The notes beneath the pieces were generated by a model. It ran no database searches. It was not told the origin of the DNA and was given only the letters and a program-made list of their open reading frames with translations. A stretch of DNA of 64,000 nucleotides from a virus: the IMG/VR virus record IMGVR_UViG_3300047546_002559, positions 1-64,000 of that record; one strand, written 5' to 3'. How positions within the stretch are numbered: position 1 is the stretch's first letter; each line of letters opens with the position of its first letter. The translations under genes and the position numbers were made by a program. Shown in pieces: positions 43,974 through 54,470 of this stretch.

Positions 43974-45437
43974 TTATCCACCAACATCAATCGATGTATA
44001 GGTTATGTCTAGGTCATCTAGAGACAGAACGGGGAGTGACCCCTTGTACCTAAACAGAATGTCATTGTCGTGCTTTGGCAGCCATCCAGAACCTGTTGGA
44101 GTGAGTGTTAGTGACTCAACGTATACAACTCCTGGAAGTGAGCTGATTAGTGCAATTATTTGACTTTGCCTAATGCGGTCCAATGACAGCGGGAAATTAG
44201 CTGGGCTAATAAAGTCTACAAGAGCATCTTCTATAGCTTCTATCAGGGATGATTGTTCGTATTGCTGATTAAGCTTTATTGCTCCTGATATTTCTAACGT
44301 AACTAGCTCTGGGTCAATGATGTCAAACGTAAGCCCGGCATTGGATTTAGAACGCACATCTGTAATGATGTCAAGTTTTTCTATAGAGCTAAGCTCTGTG
44401 TTATTGCCATAAGCAACAACAGTTACGTATCCCTGAACGTCCTGTCCCGCATATGCGGAGCCCGTAACTACGGTACTGGCAGAGTTTCCGGCAACTTTTA
44501 CAAAACTAAAAGTAGTATCTCCGGTTGCTGTAACTGTATGTTCGCCATTGAATGTTGCACTGACTGACGCATTAAAAATATCAAGCTCAACAACATCGCC
44601 AACTACAAATAAATGTGGGGCTTCGGTCTCAATAGTCGCAAGATTGCTATTTAGAAATGTTTTTATTACGCCAGATGAACGATTTACAGTTATGTCTCCT
44701 CCACCGCTATCGCCATTTGTAAGGTCAAATGTTTTTGCCCTTGTTATTACGCCTGGGTAATTTGTCAACAAATAAGCATCAACCTGCGCAGGACGGACGA
44801 GCGCGGAGGTGAGTGAACGTAGATATGTTGTGGCCTTTGATAGATAATCCTCGTCTGAGTCTTCGTTTATGCCATTGGCAAAATTAGCAGGAGTTGCGAT
44901 AACTGCAGAAACAATGTCTGTTCCAGATGACACTACAGACAACTCAATCCCTGGGGTGAGGGGCGGCATAACTCCTGCAGCTGTTGCTACAACTGTTGCG
45001 ATTTCTGATGGGTATTCGGTCTCGCCCGGCGCGGTCGGTGGTATTACCAGTGCTGATGTTGTCTGAAAACCATATTGCTGAACCTCATCTTCAAATAGGG
45101 TGTCGTAAACAAATACGGTTCCAGCAGGAATTGTGGCTCCGTCATAAGAGCCAACGGTTATTTCAACATCTACTTCTGCCGGGATAGCATCCTGCCTTTG
45201 ATACCCGAGTATTTGCACAATGCCAGCCATAAGTCTGTCTGGCAAACGATTAATCGCGTTGATGTTTAGGGCGCTTATATATGCAGCAGCCTGAAATATG
45301 GCATCCTCTGGGGTCCCAACACGAAGATTGAAGTCCGGCAATGAAATGCGTGCTAGTTCAATTGAGTCTCTATATATATCCCCTGGCTCTTTATCAAAAA
45401 TTGATAAGTCCACATATTCTGAAAAATCTGCTGGCAT
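43974..45437 (-). CDS. Baseplate J-like protein
   Basis: The 487-residue protein has the baseplate-J layout: an N-terminal helical part, a beta region with ANFANGINEDSDEDYLSKATTYL and a C-terminal part with IIALISSLPGVVYVESLTL. This is the wedge protein of contractile tails (P2 J family). It follows the gp25-like gene by a short gap. Confidence 0.82.
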   Translation of the reverse strand: MPADFSEYVDLSIFDKEPGDIYRDSIELARISLPDFNLRVGTPEDAIFQAAAYISALNINAINRLPDRLMAGIVQILGYQRQDAIPAEVDVEITVGSYDGATIPAGTVFVYDTLFEDEVQQYGFQTTSALVIPPTAPGETEYPSEIATVVATAAGVMPPLTPGIELSVVSSGTDIVSAVIATPANFANGINEDSDEDYLSKATTYLRSLTSALVRPAQVDAYLLTNYPGVITRAKTFDLTNGDSGGGDITVNRSSGVIKTFLNSNLATIETEAPHLFVVGDVVELDIFNASVSATFNGEHTVTATGDTTFSFVKVAGNSASTVVTGSAYAGQDVQGYVTVVAYGNNTELSSIEKLDIITDVRSKSNAGLTFDIIDPELVTLEISGAIKLNQQYEQSSLIEAIEDALVDFISPANFPLSLDRIRQSQIIALISSLPGVVYVESLTLTPTGSGWLPKHDNDILFRYKGSLPVLSLDDLDITYTSIDVGG

Positions 45438-45450
45438 GGCTATTTGACCT

Positions 45451-45753
45451 TTAGCTTGTTATCTCAAACGAAACATTTACTTTTGACGAACCAGAAACAA
45501 TATCCTTGCTCAAGATGTCTATTTTAGTTATTGTGACTTCTGGAACAAATTGCGACGCATTGAGCACGAACATGCTTTTATCAATAACGCTGAACGATGG
45601 GTCGTATGAGCCAAACTGGGGACTCATTGGGTGCGTAGTCGGCTCAGTTAGCATGCAGATTGACAAAAGCTGCGCATAATAATCCGTTGTGTTTTCCTCG
45701 AGCTTCTGCAGCCCACTGGAGTCAAATCTGACGGGGAACTTCATCATTTGCAT
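45451..45753 (-). CDS. Baseplate wedge protein, gp25/W-like
   Basis: The 100-residue protein has a helical N-terminal part and a strand-rich end typical of gpW/gp25 wedge proteins (LSICMLTEPTTHPMSPQFGS near residues 29-48). It is placed before J, in the usual order of contractile-tail gene sets. Confidence 0.7.
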   Translation of the reverse strand: MQMMKFPVRFDSSGLQKLEENTTDYYAQLLSICMLTEPTTHPMSPQFGSYDPSFSVIDKSMFVLNASQFVPEVTITKIDILSKDIVSGSSKVNVSFEITS

Positions 45754-45755
45754 AA

Positions 45756-46115
45756 CTATGCTCCCTCGAGTTCCTCTACGCGCTGAATTAAATTAGTCAC
45801 CAAATTAAATAGAGTGTCATATTCCACTAATGTTGGGTATATGTTTGCTCTAATTCGTGAAGAGCCAAAAACAATAAGCTCAGTAAAGAATTCATCCGCA
45901 AAAGAGCACTTCACTGAATCCCCAACAGAGTAGTGAGAATTTGGAGTTGTATTTAGGGGGATAATCCCATCAAATGTTGACCCAAGTTCCAAAATATGAA
46001 CAGAAATGGCTCCACGCTCGTCGACAGACTTGACCGTACCCGTGTAGAACCGCCCTGGTTTCAGGGGGTGAGATGACGCCTTGTCTGCGCTAATTATATC
46101 TGGACGCATATTCAT
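45756..46115 (-). CDS. Baseplate spike-related OB-fold protein
   Basis: The 119-residue protein has strand patterns of an OB fold (GRFYTGTVKSVDERGAISVHIL) and a C-terminal coiled coil. It lies between hub and wedge genes, where spike or hub-cap proteins are encoded. No catalytic motif is seen. Confidence 0.5.
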   Translation of the reverse strand: MNMRPDIISADKASSHPLKPGRFYTGTVKSVDERGAISVHILELGSTFDGIIPLNTTPNSHYSVGDSVKCSFADEFFTELIVFGSSRIRANIYPTLVEYDTLFNLVTNLIQRVEELEGA

Positions 46116-46151
46116 ACCTTACTATTTTAAATGAATTCGTGTGCCGACATG

Positions 46152-47879
46152 TCACCAGTTGCTATCTGTAGAGCCGGGGGTGTTGACAAGTGATGAAAAG
46201 GAAAACCCAGGAAATCTTTTTCTCATAATCAAGTTTTGTTGAAAACTAAGCAAAAAGGCATAATCGCGTGCGTTAAGCCTTGCTTCATTGATGGTTCCTC
46301 CGGCTATCACCCCAAGATGCTTAGCTGTGCCTGAATATCCACCGCCTTCGTTATACCGCGAAAGCACTTCATCTTCTGTTCTGGTAACTGCCACGCCATC
46401 TTTTGTATAAATAGTTGGCAGAATAACTGCCCTATATTCTGAGCCAGCCGCAACAACGTGGATAACTGGATTTGACCACAGCGTCATATATCCAGTCACC
46501 GAGCTACCGGATTTGTTCAATACAGGCACAATTGGTCGCTCCCAGAGGTCTATATTGCCGGTCAGAATAATTGTATTTCGCTGATTTGTACTTGCCGGTA
46601 TTCGGCCAACTTGCGCAGCATATGTTCGCGAAATGTTTGCATACTCCATCAGTGGGTATCTATACCTGTTGTCTGTGTCCGGCAGGTTTTCGCCAGTTAT
46701 TCTCTTATCCGTCGATGGGCTTGAAATCGGTATACCTTTTTCTATTTGGGCAACCTGTGCGGTTGTCCTGATTGGCTGACCTATAACTGCTGTTTGTTGG
46801 TATGTCTGCCCTATTGGAAGGAGCTTGATTTCCTCTTTTTCCTCATCTCTTGTTAAAGTTCTGAAGCTAATCGTGACTGGTTCTGGAACCATTTCTTTAT
46901 AGGAAACTGCATCGACGATGTAGTACCCAGACATGTTTGGTACACGTCCAACGTATGCGGTCATCCCTGGTCTCACTTGAACGCCATTGAATCTCTCAAC
47001 CAAACAGCTGCCTTCTGCTGCATACGGGTCGTTTGCCGATTTAGTTATTGTTGGACGCTCAACAAGTCGAAAATAACCGGGCGTTCCTACATACCCATCC
47101 CCGCTATTTGGCCATTGCAGTGGTATAAAGCGACGCGCAAGACGTTTAATTTTCTTCTTTTTTGTCTTCGGGTCGGCAACTTTCTTATTTATATACCGTA
47201 TGTCTGTTCCCCATTTATGCATCAAAAATTTTTCAGATGCAAATATGAGTACTCCGTCTACTTCGAATAGTAAAAATTTTGCGTCATCTGCAAGTCTTTG
47301 CATTACAACCCATAGGTCTTCTTTTTGTTTAGAACCGCTCGATTTAGTAATTTTTTTAGCCTTGGATGTCTCTTCGCAATAGAATTCTAATCCATATTTT
47401 TTCGCTGCATTTTTTATAAATTGAGTGCCATTGCCCTTTACCTCTCCAGGCTTCTTGTCGCGTTTCATTTGCTGAATTGCTTTTGTATAACACTTAACTG
47501 AATAGATTGCGCTGCCGCCTGGACCCTGCGAAACACTTACGTTGGCTATTTCAAACAGAAGTCTGATTGGGCGAACTTCTCCGGAGTAGGAGTTAACTCT
47601 GCCAAGCGTTTGAGTCTCATAAATCACATCTCGGCCGAGAATAAAATAATTATTTTGAGACATCTTTAAGTCAATATCAATAACATCGAATGACAACTCT
47701 GAAGCTAGAGATATCGAGTAACTAATATCTACAGATGTCACATTTGCTGATATGTCTGCCTGAAGATTATCTGGCAGTGATGCGATGATTATTTTTCTTT
47801 CGAACGGCCCGCGAAAATTTGTTAAGTTTCTGCTGTCTTTATATGTATCGACAGTTTCTGGCAAAAAAACCCTAGACAT
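46152..47879 (-). CDS. Baseplate hub protein (gpD/XkdQ-like)
   Basis: The 575-residue protein has a hub-type beta-barrel N-terminus (FDVIDIDLKMSQNNYFILGRDVIY) and a long internal insertion with a LDR-like middle. It sits between the spike-like protein and the next tail protein. The large size and place in the order are the main evidence. Confidence 0.6.
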   Translation of the reverse strand: MSRVFLPETVDTYKDSRNLTNFRGPFERKIIIASLPDNLQADISANVTSVDISYSISLASELSFDVIDIDLKMSQNNYFILGRDVIYETQTLGRVNSYSGEVRPIRLLFEIANVSVSQGPGGSAIYSVKCYTKAIQQMKRDKKPGEVKGNGTQFIKNAAKKYGLEFYCEETSKAKKITKSSGSKQKEDLWVVMQRLADDAKFLLFEVDGVLIFASEKFLMHKWGTDIRYINKKVADPKTKKKKIKRLARRFIPLQWPNSGDGYVGTPGYFRLVERPTITKSANDPYAAEGSCLVERFNGVQVRPGMTAYVGRVPNMSGYYIVDAVSYKEMVPEPVTISFRTLTRDEEKEEIKLLPIGQTYQQTAVIGQPIRTTAQVAQIEKGIPISSPSTDKRITGENLPDTDNRYRYPLMEYANISRTYAAQVGRIPASTNQRNTIILTGNIDLWERPIVPVLNKSGSSVTGYMTLWSNPVIHVVAAGSEYRAVILPTIYTKDGVAVTRTEDEVLSRYNEGGGYSGTAKHLGVIAGGTINEARLNARDYAFLLSFQQNLIMRKRFPGFSFSSLVNTPGSTDSNW

Positions 47880-47902
47880 ATATATCTACGCTTTCAGCCA
47901 TA

Positions 47903-49408
47903 TCAACCCTGCGCGTTTTCGTGGAAACACGCAGAGTTCGGAATGTGCCCTAAATTATTTGGAGCGGAATCTGTTGCATAATTTATGCACGGTGTTGGGT
48001 CGCCGCCTGGTGTTGGCGTGGTCGGAACTTTTGGAACTTTTCTTAGCTTGGGCATGAATATTACTTGGTCTTTCGTTAGCCGAACTTCCTGAATTGTCAT
48101 GCTTACAGTTGCTCTACTTATCCTTCCAACCTCAACATTTGACCCCTGTGGCGTTCTCTGAACAGAGTTTATTGACATTTCAACAATGGCCCATTCCCTG
48201 TAGTTTGCTTCAAGTGGCGTAAAAATTGCTGCCTCGTCAAACAGTGAGTCAAAGTTCGTAAACACAACAAGTTCTGGCCTATTGGCCATTCTCTGAAGTT
48301 GATGTAGCCGCGATTCGCAGTCCTCATACAGGCTTGAAATATTTTGCGTATAGCTTTCGACGACAAATTCAAATGATATTTTCATCAGCTTGTTGTTTCG
48401 GTAATCAACTAGAGGAAAATTATTAACTCTATCGACCTCAGTCCATGTAATACCTATATTGGTATATTGAATATTGTTTGGCCTTAGGTTAAATATGTAC
48501 GTATCAAGTACTACTTTTTGTGATGAAGTAGCTGACGCCGTCCTCTGTATCATTTTTGGTAGATTGTCAGGAGCGGATGTTGATGTTCCTATTTGCGCTG
48601 ACCCCTGCGAGTTGACGGTAAATGACCCAACCGCTCCTTGGGTGGCGCCAGTTCCCGCCTGTGTTGTCTGCGTTGCCCGCCCAGCTGTTGCTCCACCAAT
48701 AGCCATTGAACGCTCATCTAGAGAAGCAACAAGTGCTGATGCCGCGGATGATGAGGAACCCTGGGATATAAGCTCTTTAATCTGCGCAAAAGAAAAGTTA
48801 TCTAAATTCATATCTTTTGCATCCCCAATAAACCTGTCCCAGCGAGACTGTGTAGGCTCATCGAAGTCCGGAAGTTCGGTGATTGCGTCAATGTTTGCCA
48901 AAACAAAGAACTTCTTCAGGAGTGGGTGATACCAGTGCTGAACCCATGTGTCTGACGTATCAGTAAATTTGCGCCACTTACGTATCGTAGATGACTTGTA
49001 CGGATTCTCGGAAAGCGGCAATCCCGACAGTCCCCAGTCAAATGTGAACCTGGTTGCTACATATATTGTATTGGCGTACACAATTTTTTGATTAATTGGG
49101 TAATCATCGTATTTTGTAGTTCTCGGATTTGAATACGGTATTTGCGGAGCGCGTTTCGCCTGGTCATCTGACCACCCATATTCATCGCCAGCTTCATATT
49201 CAATATAGTTTGCTTCGTTCGTAGCTACGTCTAAAAATGGCAACCAGTACATCTCATTAGATATGAGTGTGTAGTGTTCAGGAAACTGTGGTGATGCTAC
49301 GTCTGATGTCTGCTTATATCGCTGTTTTATTGGATAGCCTTTACGTAGACTTGCATTATCAGACTGCGTGTACCCAACGGTTACGTAAAGAAGGTTTCCG
49401 TATGCCAT
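47903..49408 (-). CDS. Tail/baseplate protein
   Basis: The 501-residue protein follows the tape measure, overlapping it by one base. Residues about 300-430 include a strand-helix pattern (ISFEFVVESYTQNISSLYEDCESRLHQLQRM) seen in tail-associated proteins before the hub. No enzyme motif is found. The family is not recognised with certainty. Confidence 0.5.
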   Translation of the reverse strand: MAYGNLLYVTVGYTQSDNASLRKGYPIKQRYKQTSDVASPQFPEHYTLISNEMYWLPFLDVATNEANYIEYEAGDEYGWSDDQAKRAPQIPYSNPRTTKYDDYPINQKIVYANTIYVATRFTFDWGLSGLPLSENPYKSSTIRKWRKFTDTSDTWVQHWYHPLLKKFFVLANIDAITELPDFDEPTQSRWDRFIGDAKDMNLDNFSFAQIKELISQGSSSSAASALVASLDERSMAIGGATAGRATQTTQAGTGATQGAVGSFTVNSQGSAQIGTSTSAPDNLPKMIQRTASATSSQKVVLDTYIFNLRPNNIQYTNIGITWTEVDRVNNFPLVDYRNNKLMKISFEFVVESYTQNISSLYEDCESRLHQLQRMANRPELVVFTNFDSLFDEAAIFTPLEANYREWAIVEMSINSVQRTPQGSNVEVGRISRATVSMTIQEVRLTKDQVIFMPKLRKVPKVPTTPTPGGDPTPCINYATDSAPNNLGHIPNSACFHENAQG

Positions 49409-52400
49409 TAGCGGCGCTCCTTATTAGAGCGTTCCTTGGCTTCAATTTTTGCAATAACCATATTGGCGATAGCTTCTGGCGATTGATTAGTTCCGTTTAT
49501 TTCAAATGAATAGTAGTTTGTTGTGTTTCCGCCTCCCGAAGAAACTGCAGAAACTGGACGCATGCTTGTCGTGTCTCCGATTCCAGGCCCTGGTACAACA
49601 TGAAGGTGGCGATTTGCCATACTTCCGTGGAACTCGGCAAATCCGCCATTTGCATGCACAAGCTTTGCGTATTGACCAAGATTCTGTCCGATTAGGTCGT
49701 ATGCAGCACCGGTGGCATGGTCTGAACTTGGAGAGCCAAGTGCATAATTTCTGAGGCTTGACGTTATTGTCCTCTTTCCGGTTAGCTGCCCATTCATTGC
49801 AGCATGGCGGGCCATTGTTTGAGACAGTTTGCTTGTAGATGTATCGCCGATGCGCCCTGCTCGTGATGTAGATGTATCTCCACTATCTGGAGGTTTTAAT
49901 TCACCAGTCTGAGAGTTGTACTTGAGCCCCTTTGTCCACCAGTCAGGACCGGCAGCTGGACCAGTAAATGCATCCTTAACTGCTTTATTGAAATTATCTA
50001 GTGCTGTTGCGATATCGCCAGTTGCATTGACAAGCTTATTTAGCTCTGTTTTGTCTTGTTGACCTACTGTAAGCCCCTGGAAAGCCGGATTGAGGGCAGC
50101 AAGTGCGGCAGCTGGGTCTTCTGAGTTAAGTGCTTCTTCAAGTGGGCTTAGTCTAAATCCTGCAGCATTTGCTCCAGCAGCAGGCCTTTGGCCATAGGCG
50201 GACAATTGCTTCAGGAATTTATCCTTATCTTCGGGACTCATTGATGCAATCGCGCCCTCAAGTCTCTTTGTATCAACAGTCATACCCCTGTCGGCAAGAA
50301 TTCCGCGAATTTGAGTTCCAGCTTCTGCTGCGACTCCTGTATTTATTTGCTGTTGTGCTTGCTGAAATAGGGGATTATTTAAGAAGAACTGTGACATGCC
50401 TTCAAATTCTTGGTTTTTACCAAATATTCCCTTATCTGCACCTTGTCCAAACATTTCATTGAATGCACCAAATGCTTTAAATGCATCACCACCAGATGCA
50501 GCCAATATTTGCGAGAAAACCTGCTCCATACCGGCATTAACAGCACCCATTTTCGTGGCTTCGGAGCCTTTGCCGCGAAGAACATCTCCAACTTGGCGCA
50601 TATTTTGATTTAGGGCCTGCTGTGCTTCCTTCTGCTCTCTATCCTTCTTAAAAGGATTTGCACCAGCGAGGAATATATCAGTTATTGCAGCATTTAGTTG
50701 GTCTTTATTTTTCTTAAGATTTTTTGTAAACTTTCCTAATAGTGTATCGTAATCGAGTGTTGCATCATAAAGATTTACGCCCATAGTTTGGGCAAGTAAT
50801 TCAAGTTCTGCAGTACTTTTGCCAGTTGCTCTAGATAGTGCATCAAGTCTTTTTGCGTTTACAGCATCTATTTTTGCATAGTCGTCTCTGAGGCCGCCTT
50901 CTTTAAAAATTTCATCTATCGTAGTCCCACCGGCGGCACGCATCGCCTTTTTTTGGTCAGCAGTAAGACCCTTAGCGCTCTGTGTTCTAAAATAGGCGTC
51001 GAGTGTTTGTTGCTTGCGATTATGATAATCGTACTTTACTGAACCATCTGTTTGTTTTTCGCCGACCACTCCTGCAGCCTCTAGTGATGAAATTATGTCA
51101 AGTCGTGCTTGTTGTGCTTTTTCTGACATGGTTTTACCCATTGTCAAAAATGATGCAGTAGCTCCGACTAGTGATTCACCACGTTCCTGTCTTTGTTTAT
51201 TCATCTGCATATTTCCAATAGCAGAGCTTGTGGCTGTTTGATAAAGGCTAGTGAACTGCTCTCTTACGGCAGCACGCGCCTGCTTCATATTTTCTTTTCC
51301 TTTATTTATGGCGCCCATAATTCCACCAAAAACAAGACCAATAGCCGCACCAGCAATCGCTGCCTGTGGTCCGAACATCGCACCAAGTGAAGCACCGCCC
51401 GCGGCACCGGAAAGCGCACCCTTCATCGCGCCCTTTGCCTTCATCGCGCCACCAATGCCAGCAACGGCAAGTCCTGCACGTGGGTCAAATTGGGATACTG
51501 TTGCGCCTAGCGCCATTGCTCCACGCATCTCTTCTGGCGCATACTGGCTCATGAGGCCAAGACCCATGCTTGTGCCCATACGGCCCGTCATACTGCCAGC
51601 AAATTTTTGGTTGTAGGCTTGTCCAAATTTTGACTGGCTTCTCGTAACCCTATTCATTCCACGCTTATAGTCAAGCTTTGCAGCCATAGTTCGCAAGCGT
51701 CCAACTTTTTCACCACCTGGAGGGGCAATTATCTGGTCACGCCTAGCCCGAAGTTGTGCTTCTTGACCAGCTATGTCATAGAACTCGCCTTTTTCCCTGT
51801 CAAAACCCGCAGAATTAAAATATGCCATGGCGCCTTTGTACCCACCGGCTGCTCGCTTCATGCCATATTTAACCTCCTGGAGCCCGCGTGAACCTGCGAG
51901 TTTTACACGCCTCGCATCATTGGCGATTCCCTGCCCGATGCCGACTGGGCGCGGCTCATTTTTGTACTGAGATACGGCACCCTTTGTGCGCAAAACTTTT
52001 TGGATTATCTGTTCTCTATCTGTTTTCGGAGTTAAACCCGTAATCCCTCTACCTGTCGCTATCGAGTGAAGCTCATCCATGGAGCGTCCACGCAGTGACT
52101 GTTCCGCCCTAAATCTTGCGCTCTTAAGGAGGTTGTAGTTTGGATTTGGTACGGTTGTTCCACCCGGCCCTCTCATTGTTGGGTTTGCATATGGGTCGGC
52201 TGGCTGACCAAATAGTGCATACCCAAGACCGCGCCCAGTCATCTTAAAATCTCTATAGTTGTCTCGTCTACGCGTATCTATGTCACTGTATTTGACATTA
52301 AGACGGCTGCCAATTTTTACGCTTTTGCCAAATCGCGCATAATTATCTCTACTTATGTCTTTTATGTTTGAGTAAAGTGGCCTGCTTGGGTATACACCCA

Positions 52401-54222
52401 TTGGCATGGTCATGCCTGGCGCTGCGTAGCTTCCGCTACCCCCGCCGTAAGCGCTTCCGTATGTTCCACGTCCACCAGATGACAAAGCTGTTGTGCCGTA
52501 CCTGGCCGGGAGCGGAACTGGTCCGGGCCCACCAGCAAGCGTTGTACCATTGCGTGTCATTGGTCCGCCAGGCATGCCAACACTGACATTTGTTGCAGTG
52601 ACTTGCATGTTTTGGGTAGTCATGCCAGCTTTCGGCATTAATTTACCCTTGACGCCAGCCATTCCCCTTCCAAGAACGCTGAATCCGAGGATGGGTGCGA
52701 GAGCGCTAGCAAAACCCTTACCTGCACCAGCAGTGAATATGCCAGCAATCATATCAAACACCATTGTTAAGCCAGAAACAAGGTCATTGATAAATGGCAA
52801 CATGTCCATGAACATCTTCTTTGTCTTCATGAAGAAATTAGACAGTGAATCAATTAATTTGCCGATTCTGTTTCCAAATTCAACAACAGTGTCTTTATTC
52901 TCAACAAGAAGGTCCTTAAATAGATAAAGGTTGTCTGAACCACGCTTAAGTGCTTCCCACACTGGTTCAAAAGCTTTATATAGAACTTTTGCGCCCTCTA
53001 TGAGCGGGCGAAGTCTGTCCAAGAGCATGTCCCACCCACGCCTAAACCGTGAAAACCAGTCACCCATTTTGTCGAATAACCCAATAGCTCCTGGAAGATA
53101 ATTTCTAATCATCTTCACAAGCCAGTTCGATGCTTTTTCTATGGCACTAGAAAAATTGTTTATAACGCCCTGTGTTCCGAAGCTGTACATGACTGCTCCG
53201 AGAATGCGCTGCATGTCGCGTCTAATAACATTGAAAACCTTGTCAAAAGCAACCTTGAGTGGTTCCAGGAACTGGTCACCAAAATCAGCAAACTCACCCT
53301 TAACCCTGGTCATGTAGCCCTTGAGTTGACTTATTAGGGTGTTATTTACTGCGTCAAACTGGCCAGTGACGCCGCCCTTTTTAGCCAACTCACCAGACAT
53401 AAGTAGGCTCTCAAATTGCTTCTTTGTCTTTACATTTGCCTTTTTAAGCGCCTGCTCCATTTCTGGACCAAGCTTTTTAGCCTCTGTAATGACGTCGGAT
53501 ATGCCCTTCTTCTTGTCTGAAAGCGCAGCTATAACTATTGATACCTGCTCTAAGCCCTTGGCTGGGTCTTGACCAGCAGAACCAAAATCCATAAGAGCTT
53601 TCAGAGCACCCTGGCTTTGATTTATTTGAGCTACGTTCATTGATTTTGACATATTTCCATATGCCTTATTCAGTGCCTCAACGCCAAGTGTTGCTAGGGC
53701 TGCATCACTTTGTAGGTTGCGCATACCCATGCGCGTCTGATTCATTGCTGAACCAAAAGCCGGTGCACCCTTTCCCCTGTACGCAAAAATCGCAGCTTGT
53801 TGCTCTCTTATTGCAGCGCTCGCAGACGCCAGGGCAACAGCCGCACCCGCAGCGCCGGCGGCTAACATATGCATAGCACTTCGGTATGTTTTTACCAAGA
53901 AGTTTCCTGCTGCAAACAGTGCGTGGATAGCAATCATCGAGGCACCGAGCGCTGCCATTTCTATGATTACGCCCTTAATTGCCATTCCAAGGAACTTGGT
54001 AAGGCTCTTTCCGGCCATTTTTGCGCCGGCATCTATGAAGTCAAAGCTGCGTTTCCAGCCCTTTGTAACGCTTTCAAGATTTCTCTGCCCTAAAGCGGTG
54101 CCTCTTCCGCTTGAAAGTTTGTTGAGACGTTTTTGCAGGACGCCTAACTCGGCAATAGCACGACGTATTTCGCCAGTCTTAGCGTCAAATTTAATTTTTA
54201 CTTTGACTACTTCGTCTGCCAT
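49408..54222 (-). CDS. Tail tape measure protein with C-terminal LAS peptidase
   Basis: The protein has 1604 codons, with a helical N-terminus, central hydrophobic Ala/Gly-rich segments and many charged repeats. It has a C-terminal zinc-peptidase motif: SSDHATGAAYD (H1502, D1509) and HLH (1539-1541), the SxHxxGxAxD plus HxH signature of LAS/M15-type enzymes. So the tape measure probably cuts wall peptide during DNA entry. Tail length is set by its length. It follows the frameshifted chaperone in the usual order. Confidence 0.88.
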   Translation of the reverse strand: MADEVVKVKIKFDAKTGEIRRAIAELGVLQKRLNKLSSGRGTALGQRNLESVTKGWKRSFDFIDAGAKMAGKSLTKFLGMAIKGVIIEMAALGASMIAIHALFAAGNFLVKTYRSAMHMLAAGAAGAAVALASASAAIREQQAAIFAYRGKGAPAFGSAMNQTRMGMRNLQSDAALATLGVEALNKAYGNMSKSMNVAQINQSQGALKALMDFGSAGQDPAKGLEQVSIVIAALSDKKKGISDVITEAKKLGPEMEQALKKANVKTKKQFESLLMSGELAKKGGVTGQFDAVNNTLISQLKGYMTRVKGEFADFGDQFLEPLKVAFDKVFNVIRRDMQRILGAVMYSFGTQGVINNFSSAIEKASNWLVKMIRNYLPGAIGLFDKMGDWFSRFRRGWDMLLDRLRPLIEGAKVLYKAFEPVWEALKRGSDNLYLFKDLLVENKDTVVEFGNRIGKLIDSLSNFFMKTKKMFMDMLPFINDLVSGLTMVFDMIAGIFTAGAGKGFASALAPILGFSVLGRGMAGVKGKLMPKAGMTTQNMQVTATNVSVGMPGGPMTRNGTTLAGGPGPVPLPARYGTTALSSGGRGTYGSAYGGGSGSYAAPGMTMPMGVYPSRPLYSNIKDISRDNYARFGKSVKIGSRLNVKYSDIDTRRRDNYRDFKMTGRGLGYALFGQPADPYANPTMRGPGGTTVPNPNYNLLKSARFRAEQSLRGRSMDELHSIATGRGITGLTPKTDREQIIQKVLRTKGAVSQYKNEPRPVGIGQGIANDARRVKLAGSRGLQEVKYGMKRAAGGYKGAMAYFNSAGFDREKGEFYDIAGQEAQLRARRDQIIAPPGGEKVGRLRTMAAKLDYKRGMNRVTRSQSKFGQAYNQKFAGSMTGRMGTSMGLGLMSQYAPEEMRGAMALGATVSQFDPRAGLAVAGIGGAMKAKGAMKGALSGAAGGASLGAMFGPQAAIAGAAIGLVFGGIMGAINKGKENMKQARAAVREQFTSLYQTATSSAIGNMQMNKQRQERGESLVGATASFLTMGKTMSEKAQQARLDIISSLEAAGVVGEKQTDGSVKYDYHNRKQQTLDAYFRTQSAKGLTADQKKAMRAAGGTTIDEIFKEGGLRDDYAKIDAVNAKRLDALSRATGKSTAELELLAQTMGVNLYDATLDYDTLLGKFTKNLKKNKDQLNAAITDIFLAGANPFKKDREQKEAQQALNQNMRQVGDVLRGKGSEATKMGAVNAGMEQVFSQILAASGGDAFKAFGAFNEMFGQGADKGIFGKNQEFEGMSQFFLNNPLFQQAQQQINTGVAAEAGTQIRGILADRGMTVDTKRLEGAIASMSPEDKDKFLKQLSAYGQRPAAGANAAGFRLSPLEEALNSEDPAAALAALNPAFQGLTVGQQDKTELNKLVNATGDIATALDNFNKAVKDAFTGPAAGPDWWTKGLKYNSQTGELKPPDSGDTSTSRAGRIGDTSTSKLSQTMARHAAMNGQLTGKRTITSSLRNYALGSPSSDHATGAAYDLIGQNLGQYAKLVHANGGFAEFHGSMANRHLHVVPGPGIGDTTSMRPVSAVSSGGGNTTNYYSFEINGTNQSPEAIANMVIAKIEAKERSNKERR

Positions 54223-54276
54223 GCCTACTCCGAGTGATTTTTAAGTCACGTGAGTGTAAGGCGGCCGAGCTATGGG

Positions 54277-54470
54277 TTATGGGCCCTGAGTCTTCGACTT
54301 TCGCTCTTGCTCTTCGCGGTCGTTACTTATAACTTTAGCACAGGCAAGAAGTAGTAACCAGTCAGTTTCGTCTACATCCAAAATCTCTAATGGACTGACA
54401 TGAAAAAGGTCGCTAAGTCTTGCTGCGGATATAACCGTGGAATCTTCGACTAGTTCGTCGAAGACTCCTT
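54277..54470 (-). CDS. Tail assembly chaperone frameshift extension
   Basis: In the -1 frame relative to the chaperone gene, an open frame of about 65 codons runs past the chaperone's stop (54450-54452) to a TAA at 54277. It reads EGVFDELVEDSTVISAARLS... onward and has no start codon of its own. It fits the GT extension of tail-assembly chaperones made by programmed frameshifting. The slip site is not clear: no obvious X-XXY-YYZ heptamer is seen in the last 60 bases of overlap. Confidence 0.65.
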
